Source: Plazaster borealis (Eukaryota > Echinodermata > Asteroidea > Forcipulatida > Labidiasteridae). From it: a stretch of DNA of 64,000 bases. Below the pieces are notes generated by a model. The model was given only the letters and a program-made list of their open reading frames with translations, was not told where the DNA came from and ran no database searches. A program made the translations under genes and the position numbers. The DNA is taken from contig CM037472.1 of NCBI GenBank assembly GCA_021014325.1, positions 17,779,063-17,843,062 of the forward strand. Reading direction: 5' to 3'. This document shows positions 12,701-24,700 of the stretch, piece by piece (position 1 is the stretch's first letter; each line of letters opens with the position of its first letter).

Positions 12701-15700
12701 GCGTTCTTCGCAATTCAACTTCTCAGCTGCAAGTAAGGATGATTAGCCTCCCAAATTATTATTATTATAGGCCTAACTTACAAAATTCAACATTTTTGGG
12801 GAATTGTAAAATTAATTCTACTTCCAAGTATCTGTTGGAAAAGAGTAATATTTACATTTGCTACCACAGACATACAATTGAAAGTCAGCCAAGGAAACAC
12901 GGTGCAGACTCCAACCACTCCAGGTAAAACGTCACCCTCCTCCTCTTCGTGTCAACTTCCCTATACTCCCCAAAGGTGGCAGGTTACTAACTTACACATG
13001 GTGTCTACATTTCTTGCAGTTCAGTTCATGCACCTTTCAAGACTTCACTAACACCACATGAGTTGTAGTATATTGGGTTTTTGTTTTGTCTAGTTGTTTC
13101 TTTTGTAGCGCCATGAGCGCCTTTGATTAGGTGGATGTGTACGCTTTATAAGTATTCATTATTATTATTTGTCGTCTAAATGTCTATTTGTCACTATGTA
13201 ATGCTGAAATGTACACCAAAAGAGGTTCTTGCGGTGTATTTTCTTATTTGTTGATTCTTCTCTACCCATATTGAAAATCATTGGGTCCTGGAAAAAGAGC
13301 TGCTGTTACCAATGTGGCTGTTCTTTACCACATCAAGTGATACTTGTTCAAGGTTTGTCTTGTTCTTATCATATTTGAGACGTAAGCCATCAAAACCTCA
13401 AATTAAACCATGAATTAAAATACAGCACTATTGGTTTGATGTTGTCTGCTCTTTAAACGTGTATGGCTTCTGTTGGAATCAGCATCATAAGTTAAATTGA
13501 TGTAACATTATTGCTGAAGGGCAAACTAAGGCCCTTTTCTTAACCACGGCTTGGGCTCTCCGTCAGTTATTTAGAAAACGGTTGCTTTCCTTATTGGGCT
13601 TCAATCAGGCAGATGGAGCCCAAACCGGAGCCCAAACTGGAGCCCAAACCCAAGGCAAAGTTTCATAAATGGCCTAAGATCAATACTTGCATCTCTGATG
13701 CAAGAATAAACTGATTCATCTAAAGCATACTATGTTTGCAAACACTGTTTGGAATTGGAACAACTTAGTCCAAGGCTCTTCGCACAAGAGCCTGCTTACA
13801 TTACCACAAGTCAGGCAGAAGGCATCATGTGGGTGAACTGTACATGTACATGTGCATGTACATATCAAAGCGTCTTATAAAGTACCGCGGTGGTTGACGT
13901 GGTGTTGCAACCTCATCCATTAAGAAGACAGGCTGGGGATAGAGACATGGTTGTGTGTGTCTCTGTTGTTGGGCAAAGCATGTCGGGGACTAGACTTTGT
14001 AAATTTGCGTAGTTCGGACGGATAGGGAACTTGTGTGCCAGGTAAAGGTATCTTGTGAGTCATGGATGGAAAGCTGTCATTCCCACAGGAGACCCTGGCT
14101 GGCCTACATTGAAATCAGTTTCTTTACATCAGCCAAGTTCATTGGTCTCATAGTTGACATGGGAGGCAGTTGGTTCAAACCTTGTTTTTCTTTTCTAGAA
14201 CTTGGAAGGCATTGAGTAATATTCAGTGCTTTATATCTGCATCGGTGAAGAGTAAACCACAAATAATGCTTGATGGGATTACACCAAAAACTGCAATATT
14301 ATTGAATACTAATTAACTGGTTCTTCGTACATGTATTATTACCATTTAGTTGTGTACTAACCCGATCCTTCATGTGTGTAGTTTCCTCTCACCAGTAACA
14401 TTTTGTTTCAGGTATGGTTCTGCAAATCTAAGATCTGGGTTTTTTTATCCTCCCAAGATTACTGTCTATTGGTGACACGTCTTTGGAAAGTAAAATATTT
14501 TAGTGTTCTGGCAATAACTTTTAATGTAGCAAAGACATTATAGGGCATCATCTGCAGAGGCCATCTTTTACAGAGGCCATCTTTTACTGGCCTGAGAATT
14601 TCAGCCTAGATGTAGACCCACTGCAGGAATCAGGGCACCATTTTACCTTCACAATGTATAGCGAGGTAAATGGCTCTCAGACTTAAAATACTTAGCTGTG
14701 CACAGCCAGGTATGTAGGGCTGAATTTGAATGTGTTTGTATAAGTCTGAGCCAGACAGTATCAGATCAACCTTATATATCAATTTGTAACCCTGTGGTGC
14801 AGGTCTTCAATTAAGTCTGAGTGATCCAGTGTCAAATTTCTTGCAACTGCTTAACCTGATTTTTGTTTACTGCAATCTTAACTGTTGATCCGCTGGCCAA
14901 ATGCCAGTTAAAACACATGAGGACCTGTCGAAAGTCTTCTACATGGTTCGGCTGGCTAGTTCGGTGTTGAAAAACATCATTATTCAATATGAAATATGGA
15001 CTTGTAAAAAAGCTTGCTGACTATAGTGACACGACAAGGTAACTGGTCACTCTGGCTAGTCACTAGAAAAGTTAAGGGCAAACCCGGTACATGCACTAAA
15101 ATTGTGGGCTACTGTGAGCAACTAAAAGTTGCTTCCTAAACATTTGAATTTGCTGACATGAACATGAGAACAGCATCAAGCTTTGTTGAAATGTTGCCTT
15201 CCATGTCCAAAGCAGAGCCTTGGAAGTGGGTTGAAGACTTTGAAGTAAATGTCATGACTTTCTTAAAATTTACAGCTGGTGTGATTGATGTATGTCCTTA
15301 AAAGCCCAGTAAAAGGCCAAGAACAGATCAAGCAAGCCTTAGATTTCTTCAATAGTTTTGCAGTATTCGTCCTGAAACTTAAATCAGAACTATTTAAAGA
15401 TACAAAAAGGAGTTAAAATAGATATCTCATATCCAAATCTGTTATTTCTATTGACGATATAAGTCTATAGAGAATAAAGCCATCCGGCATCGTCACAGTG
15501 TTGAAAGAAACTGAAAGATCAAGATTTGGATATTTTTCTCCTTAGCGAGGCGCCGTGCAAGCCATACTCTGTCAAACGTCTCCTCCATAAGTCAGTCGGA
15601 GGAGACAAATTATCATGAAGGTAAAAACTATACTTCTTGTCACCTAACTGGTCACCTGTTTACTCTCTTAACATCAGAAGCTTGTATTAAAAGTCTTAAA

Positions 15701-18700
15701 GGGCCATGCCAAAAAAATATATACATTTCAAAACTCTTACAACTTTTTTGTTTCATTGGGATAAGTAAACTTTAGTCTTTGTGCACAAATATTACAAAAG
15801 TTTTCATTTCTTGCTTTTTATATACATAAACAAATACTGAACATGTTCAGTATTTGTCAGAGCAACAATGATAATAATAATAATAATACACAACATTTAT
15901 TAGGCGCTTAATACGGATGTTTCTAAGCGCACAATAATTGTCTGACTACACATTTTTTCCTGCAAGGTATGTGGAGCTACGTTTGAAGTATGAGGCCTAT
16001 TCATTTATAGCACCATGCAATGGTTTACAAGGTGCTGTGGCGCAATATATGCTGCCGATCAGACCAGGAGCACCGGGGGCGAACCCCTTCTCTTTACGAT
16101 AAGTGCACTGGGTTCTTTTACGTGCATTACACAACACAAGGGACCAACGGCTTTACGTCCCATCCGAAGGACGAAGCATGTGGTTAAGTGTCTTGCTTAA
16201 GGACACAAGTGCCACGACTGGGATTCGAACCCACACTCTGCTGATCAGAAACACCAGAGCTTGAGTTCGGTGTTCTTATCTGCTCGGCCACGACACGCCA
16301 AACTTTTATCACTTATGAATTACTCAAACGTTTTGAAATGCTTTATTTGCAGTTGGAATTCAGAAGTCACAAAAGATATTTATACAAAGAGCCCTCTGCT
16401 TTGGGAACCGATGCAATGTAAACAAGTAAATGCAAATATCTGAGATCCAAGACTACCACAAGGGGATGGGCAAGAGCATTGGGCCCTCATTGATCACAAT
16501 CATGTCAATTTGTTTTTGTTAAGGTCTTCCGGGGAGCTATGATCGATTAGGATATTTACAAAAGTAGAATTCCAATCTGCAGTACAAACATTTCACTTTC
16601 TGTTCTGAAAAGTGAAAAAACAAACAAAGATTGACGCATCTGGAAGAATGGTTGGGCAGAATATTCATAATTTCATGGCCATCAGACAAATAGACTTTGG
16701 GCATGCTCTTTGGTGGATGGCATATTCTCTTCTCAAAGTCAAGTTCGTCTTTCCAAAACATATACAAGTTTCTGATGTTGAAAGGAGAGAAGACAAACAG
16801 CCATTATTGCTTCACCATTATTTTAAGCTTCGTTATTAACAACAAGTTGCTGTTGTTATTTTTTCAGCTACTGTACAACCACGCTGTTTTGATATCATTT
16901 GGATTTCAGTTAGTTTGTCTTGTCTTGCACAGCGCATATATTTTCAGGAGACAGCACACACTTGTGTTTGTTGAGCTTAAAGGGAAGGTATACGTTTGTA
17001 ATCACTCTTAAAAATAATGGCAATAAACACTTACTTCGTAGAAGTACAGTAGCTTTCAATAGTGTAAAGCATTTTTATAAACATTTCACTTCGAAGTAAT
17101 GTGAATATGGAAAAGGATTTAAGTTGTTATCCCCCCAAAATTGAATCTGAGAAACATTACTGTCAGTTACGTTTCTCAGATTGTGTATTCCAAGTACGGA
17201 TTATTCTTTCTGCGTGGACATCTCCGGGTTTTCGGCGATATCTCAAAAACGTGACCATCCTTTGAATTGACATTTTTACAGGTTAGTTTTATTATATATA
17301 TCTACATTTATATAGGATTAAAACAATCGAACGGTTCCAAAAACCAAATGTATACTTTCCTTTTAAGTAAAACTGTTTTGTCTGTTTTGGTAGTTCAAGT
17401 GTTGGATTAATTGAGATGGTATTTCTGTTGTGTAATGGAAATTTATATTTTTTCTGTTAAAATCTGTGACCCAGATCAGCTGGAATGGACACAAGGGTTC
17501 TTTGTGTTCAGGAACACAGAGCAAGATTATAGGTTTATAACAAAAAAAGCTAGGAAGGAATTTCTCTCATTCCTAGAAGTAAAAAGAAAGAAAGAGTTCT
17601 GCGCCAAGATGGGTCAAGATATCATATGCCTGAGCTTGTGTAGCCATTCAAATAAACTTGAAATAATATTTTATGTATATATATTTTTTACTTTCATGAT
17701 ATAATGGAATCTAAAGGCACTGGTTCCATAATTTATAGACCCAACTTTTAAAACCGATATTTTGATGGTGTTTGACAGTCCTTTGTTTGGTCCTCTTCAA
17801 ATTGTGTTTGATAATACAATGTTTTTGTTGTGCACTCTTTTGTTCAGTGGACACACTACTGTTTGAGTAAAGCCTGGTGCATACTTCATGCAAACACTAT
17901 TATGAATCAAATCACAATGTAAAAACAACAAAGGTTTGCATTGCAATAATAAAAATAATAATAATAAGGGTTTATGAGTTGAAACACTTAGATCACTACA
18001 CAGTCATTGTTTAATGTTGTATCTACGTAGCCAATGGGGCTTTCTGATAATTGTGTATGTTTCAACCATTCTGAATATGTATTTCTTAGCAATAAAGTCA
18101 AACTATTTGAAGCACTGCATGGTGGAATATTGATATGGTTTCAGTTTGTGGTAACACCCTGTGAAAGTGGAAGTCCACAATCTATTCTGCTGAAGTAGGA
18201 CAAGCCCTTTCAGAACGTACAGAAGAGGAGATCTTATCAGTATGTTCTACTCGGCAAAAGTGGATAATATCACCCAAACCATAAACCGAAATCATAGCAA
18301 TACAGTTGTCAAGTAGTCATAGCCTGCCAGCACTACAAGAAGATGTAAGTTGTACAATGATACATCCATACAGAATCAGGAGTTTGAGAGAGAAGTTTAA
18401 TGTAAGCTTTTAAACAAAACATAGATGATATGTTGTCAAATACTCATCAGGTAATTTTCTTTCTGTTTTAAACTTAAAGGAAGAGGTAAGTGATATGTTT
18501 AAAAGTTTTGTACACTTTGCAGAAAGTTTTCACCTTTTCTGTATGTTTTGCTTGGGCCCAATATCATTTAGACAATTACCGGTGTACCAGTAAAAAAACT
18601 AAAAAAACAAAATCTCTGACATAAATTAATGAGATTTCTCAGACTCTATTATGTCTTGCTTAGTACATTAACCTCAATGCTATGGGGCTCTTACAAAGAA

Positions 18701-21700
18701 TATCACCCAATTTGTATGCACAATGTGTTTATCAAGATTTAGGATATTACTTGAGTTTTACCTATACACTGACATGTGATAAACACTTCTCAGTGGTTCC
18801 TGATGAAGTAAATCCACAGGCATACTACTTGGGTGGGATTTGAACCCACTCTCCCTGCATTCCATGTATGGGTAAAACCTGAATAATATTCTTTATCCCT
18901 GATAAGTTTTACAATTCTAACTTGATACTTTTTTATTGATGTATACTGGCTTTTATGTATGATTACCACAGCTTTTTGATGTTTGCCACTTTTCACTGCT
19001 TTCAGTATTTGTACTCGACATCATCTGAACCTGTACCATATCATTTTTATATATATATAGTTTGTATTCTTTGTATTTATTATTATGATTATTGTTGGCC
19101 TTTAACTTGATTATTTGTTCTTTGCATGAGTTATGCAGTAATAAAAATAACGCTTAGGCCCTAAGTGAATTTCAGGACAAATAATATTATTTTATGGTTT
19201 TAATAATGTGTAAATGAACTTCAGTACATTCAAAGAAATGGTGTACTATGACTCTATTTTACCTTTCATGAATTTTATCGCACATTTTACACTTCAACAA
19301 GATTACCACATCATAATCACCTTTCCTTTCTTCGTTTTTTTAGTCTTTCTATTCCAGTTTCATCAGCTAATGTTGTTTTATTTTCATCGTTCTACACAGT
19401 CAGCCATTTTGTAACAGAACACCTTTTTAATAATAACAACTTACATGTCACACTTCTTGTGAATTCTCGATCACATGTTGAATGATTTTGTATTTCACAG
19501 ATTTCATTTTCAACAATAAAACAAAACAAACTTTTCATCTCACCTTCATTTATCATTCTTTGCCATCATTTCTTTACCACTGTGTTGTCGATTCAATTCT
19601 GTCTATGTCACAATTGAAAATGAAGTCCGGTATTTTCAAAATATTTGTTTTTAAGAATTATTCACAGCTGTGGTTGGGTGTCTGCTGCTAAGTCTAAAAA
19701 GAAAATCTCAATGTCTCGAATCTGTTAAAATTTCCACGGCTACTGTATCAACACCGATCACTACACATTATCTGAACATTTAGTCATGCACATTAAAAAT
19801 GTCTGAAGTCCCATATTTGGAAAGTGCACAAAACTTATTGACTTATGATCACCTTTGATACAATTTTTGTAAATGCATCCATGCTTTATCAGAATCAAGC
19901 AATCTAATCCAGTGAAAGTTTCAGGCCATTTATTTTATCATTTTGGGTTGTGTTTTCGTTGTGAAACAGCAAATAAGTGTTACAATAGGGTTGTGCATTG
20001 CAATGGATCACCAACCATGATGCGACTCAACATTTCACACTTTTTAAAAACAAAGTTACAGCATGTCCACTGTTGAAAAAGATCCCTTGGCATTTGGTTC
20101 TGTACTTAGCTTCCATTCCAGAGAGATATTCAAATAAATTCCTAAACACACGCTTCATTTCACCACCAGTAGTGTGTAACTACCATTCATGTTCTTCTTA
20201 AGTTGGTTAGAGCTAACTGTGATCTAAGTATAGCATTTTGACGCAACATGTTTTTATACTGATCTTTTCACGGTGCAACTCCCTTATCATAAAACAATGA
20301 CTCAAATTTTTCAAGAGGGAGCTTGAACTGAAATCAGTTTTCATTCTTCCACCTTTTTTTTCCAGTCAAGAGGAAAGAAGGACTTCAAAAAGATACCCAC
20401 TGGGATGAGAGTGGAGAGACAGTAGATTTGCCGTTCAAGTGACGCTCATTACTGTTTAAACCACTCTCCTGTTTACAAATATGTCCGTTTCTTTTGATTG
20501 ACTGGTTTGTCTTTTATCCCCCCCTTCCACTTTCTCCCTGATCTCATTGAATTTCATCCCAATGTAGCCTCCATTCCAGCCGTCAAGACGTTCTCCACAG
20601 ACAGCGAAAGGAGTGTTGACAGCAGCGTCAGTAAAGGAATAAGCGACGGACTGGATGAGGTGGAAGAAGAAAGTGACAGCGATGACGATGAGGAGAATAT
20701 GAGTAAAGAAGAGGCACAGCGCCATCAGATGGAGAAGCGGGAGAAGGTAGGTTGACTCTATCTGAATCTCAATCTTGTTATCGATTTGCTTTTTAGTGAA
20801 CCACATTGGTAATGTCAGCATCGGTGAGTTTGATTTTAGGTGTGGTTGTGATGAGAACATTTGCCTATCGGGCCACACTGCAGTTGGACAAATCTGCTCT
20901 AGTCTTCTGAAGAGGAAGTGAGCTTTCTCCAGTCACTTGTAAAGAAGGGCACAGTGATTAAAACACCCAGTATTTTCATTCAGAGTGTCCAAAAAATGAA
21001 ATTCTTTGTCATAGGTAATCAACTTAATTAATTCGAGGAGTGTCATGAAATGATTGGGTACCAACGTTCATTACAAATATTTGACCAATCTTTTGGGAAA
21101 GGTCATTCCTGTGTCGTTGTGAATATAATTATATTTTTAACACTAAACTAGGATTTTGAAAATGACTGACATTTCAAATACAGATACTTTTACAGTAAAG
21201 TAAGATTTTCCCCCCTTTTTTTAAGCTTATTCTCCATTCTTACTGCCATGTCTTTCTTATTTCCAAAGGAATGATACAACTGTTCTCACTGTACCACAAA
21301 CCTCTCTGGATGTTCTTTATTGATAGGTGTGCATTCCCTCTCGAAAACACGCTTGGCTGACATTTTTTTATTTTGTTGTCCACTAATAGGGTACTGCAGG
21401 GCAGGAAGCTGAAGCTGGCCGTGAGATGTCCGCTCTAGTCAACTACATTCAGCCTGTTCACTTCCACTCATTCGAGGCATCAGAAAGTAAGATGATGATA
21501 AATGCACGCTTTAGGTTTAATAGTAGTGACAATACGTACCTGTCTTTATAAGTGGCGTGTCGTGGCCGAGCGGTCTAGTGCATCGCACTCAAGTTCTGAT
21601 GGCTGAATCATCAGGATGGGTTCGATTCCCGGTCATGACAATTTATGTTCCTTAAGGAAGGCACATAATAATCATAATCGCTTCTCTTAACCTAATTGTA

Positions 21701-24700
21701 TAAATGGGAACCTGAGAGGGCTGAGACAGTATTGTTTTGTACCAACCCCTTGGAGCTAATTTAAGCAGCTTGAGGTTGTGTGCTCCCCAGGTTTAGAAAA
21801 TTTGAGGAATGGTCAAAATTTGCCTGATGAACAGGGATAATAATGTTGTAAGCGCCTTGATCTAGCTACTAGGATATATACGCTATATAAGAATCAAGTA
21901 TTAGGCCTTATACATGTATGTTCAGTATTTGTGATGGTTAACAAACTCGACCTCTTCAATACTCAACTGGTTCTTATCTTGATTGTTATCTTCTTTTTTA
22001 AGTGAATATTGATTTCAATGGTACTTGGCAATCTTTTTAAGTGCAGAATTTGAATGTGCTTTGTACTTTTGTTTTTTTCAGAGAGGAATCGCAGTTATGA
22101 GATCTCATCATTTGTTGAGACGTCAGCGATGAATAGAGTCAAGGAAAATCCCATCCAGTTTACAAAGTATCCTTTAATATGGGTTCCAATCCCAGGCCAG
22201 AGCAGCTTGTAGATTTCCTTTCATATTGTTCCCATTCAAAATTTGATGTGGTCCACGCTGTTTGTTTTAGTTATCTTGCATGAGACTTTAGGTAGAGCCA
22301 AGTGTGTGATATACCCTGAGATTATAATCTGCATTTTGCCGTTTTACTAGTAGTTCTTTATTTTGGACATCCTGCAGGTTGATACAGTACTTGTACAAGT
22401 CGCCGGCTGAGTGCTATAAGGTCGTTAATTGCAATTTCATAGCCATAATGATCAAAAACACAATAAATGAAAACAAGTGTATAAGTTTGAAAAAAATTAA
22501 GAAATAAATATACAAATAATGTTTATCTTTTTGCCAAACAATTACTTTGGCGACCACTCTTAATCAATAAACTCCATTACCAAGAGCTCCAAAATATACA
22601 AAAGCAATTTTATGAAATCCATACAAACTGCACTAATGACCTTATAGTCCTGAGCCAACAACATATTACTTGAGGCAATTTGCCTGTACTAAATAGACAG
22701 GGCAATTAACCAAATGATGGTTACTGTTCTTGTAAGCTTAATGGTTTTCAAAAATGTTCCTTGATTGCTAATCTTCAGCTACAACAAACGACAACTTTCT
22801 CGAATCTACCCTAGAGGAGCAAGGGTAGACTCTGGCAACTATATGCCACAGGTAAAAGGGATAAACAATAGGGCCCAGCCTCAAGCTGCTTAAGCACAAA
22901 AAATACCTGAACACAAACATTATTGCTTACCAGAATAAGGTTACCAGCCAAAGTACCATTTCCCATGTACCTTTTGTTATGGTTCCTGCTATTTTTGCTG
23001 AGCAGAACATTTTTGGCAAACTTTTCTGCTTAAGCATAATTATGACGTCACAAGCTCAAACAGCACCTTCACTGAGGTCAAAGGAAGACCTCTCATTTGC
23101 TGTGTGTGACGCATAAACACGTGCGCATAAACACGTGCGCATTTCCATTGTTTGTCCTCGGTGATGGCGGCCTATGCAAAGGGGTCTATTGGTCTTAAAG
23201 GCACTGAACACGTTTGGAAATTGTCAAAGACCAGTGTTCTCACTTGGTGTATCCCAACATATGCATAAAATAACAAGCCTGTGAAAATTTGGGCTCAATT
23301 GGTCATCGAAGATGCAAGAAAATGATGAAAGAAAAAACACCCTTGTTGTACAAATTCGTGTGCTTTCAGATAGGAATAAAAACTTCTTGCAAGAGGTTTT
23401 TATTATTTTAGTGAGAAATTACCTCTTTTTCAAAAACTACGTTACTTAAGAGGGAGTTGTTTCCTACAATGTTTTATACTCTCACTAGCTCTCCGTTGCT
23501 CGTTACCAAGTCAGTTTTTATGCTAATATTTGTTTTGAGTCATTACCAAAAATGTACGATACCTTTAAATCTGAATGTTTGCAAAGACCCATGTCATGCA
23601 TTAGACATTTGCATGGCTGCTTCCATCTGTGTCTTGTTTCCTGTGTGCTGGAGTAATGGTGAATACTGATTCCTGTTATAGCAAAATTGGGTCAGACTAT
23701 TTTGTCCATCCAGACTTGGGCCATGTCCGAATCCTTGACTTCGGCTACAGCTATGACTGCAGCAGAAGTGTTGACAAAAAGGAATTTTCAGCTATCCGGT
23801 CATAGCCACTGCTGAAACTATCACTTCGAACACAGCCTTAGGTTGTATCCCAATTTGCGGCTACAGCTACGGCAAGGACTGTTACTGAGGGTGTTAAAGG
23901 AACACGTTGCCTTGGATCGGGCGAGTTGGTTTATCAAAAGCATTTGTAACCGTTTGTTATAAAATGCATATGGTTAGAAAGATGTTTTAAAAGTAGAATA
24001 CAATGATCCACACAAATATGTCTCGAAATCGCGTTGTTTTCCTTTTTACATCGTGAACAAACACGGTCGGCCATTTTGTGGAGTCAACGACCGCGTTAGT
24101 TCACAAAGTAAAAGGAAAACCACGCAATTTCGAGGCATATTTGTGTGGATCATTGTATTCTACTTTTATAACGTCTTTCTAACCATATGCATTTTATAAC
24201 AAACGGTTACAAATGCTTATTTTGTTGACCAACTCGTCCGATCCAAGGCATTGTGTCCCTTTAATAAGGACGTATTGTACTTCAACGCATGATGATGACG
24301 CGTAAATCTAGCAGTAGCCGTAGGTGTAGCCACCAATTCAGACACGGCCTATTAGTCACATTGATTTGAATGAGAGGAATACAAGATGGCTGCTCCAAGA
24401 AGGAGTTGCCTTTTAGATTCCCGTGTTGCAGAAAACTTAATTATTTTACCTGGTATACACCTCTAAACATTGAAATGAAGGCTTTGTATGTATCCTTCTG
24501 TTTTGCCATATCAATGACTGTGCAAACATACTACATTTCTCTGCTACAACAATTTTGTCACTCTCATTCTGCAAATAATTTCTCCAGTCATTCATGCTTT
24601 TATACAGAAAGCAAATACTCTACATGATTTTTAATCACATTGTCTGCTTTTACAACAAATTGAGTTTGTTAAAATTGATATTTGTTGTAGATTTTCTGGA

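Larger units (their letters stand above)
15621..20365 (+). other. Long intron with SINE and MITE
   Basis: Holds the minus-strand SINE at 15891-16300 and the MITE at 16977-17366. The open frames at 16612-17011 and 17411-17704 are AT-rich, without recognisable product. The rest (about 17400-20360) shows only simple ATA/AATAAT runs near 17949 and 19050. Confidence 0.6.

Noticed and set aside
15027..15038. A 12-nt phase 1-1 segment between CTATAG and GTAACT
   Set aside because: No pyrimidine tract before the AG; too short to separate from chance.
18484..18489. GAAGAG before a perfect GTAAGT donor, a six-base exon in the right phase
   Set aside because: Six bases carry no information and the preceding AG context (CTTAAAG) is weak.
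20456..20878. Long minus-strand open frame
   Set aside because: It is the antisense shadow of the acidic linker exon; its peptide has no recognisable features.
21556..21640. A tRNA-Leu gene with CAA anticodon
   Set aside because: Closest to a real tRNA of all copies, but it lies in an intron and continues into the SINE body.
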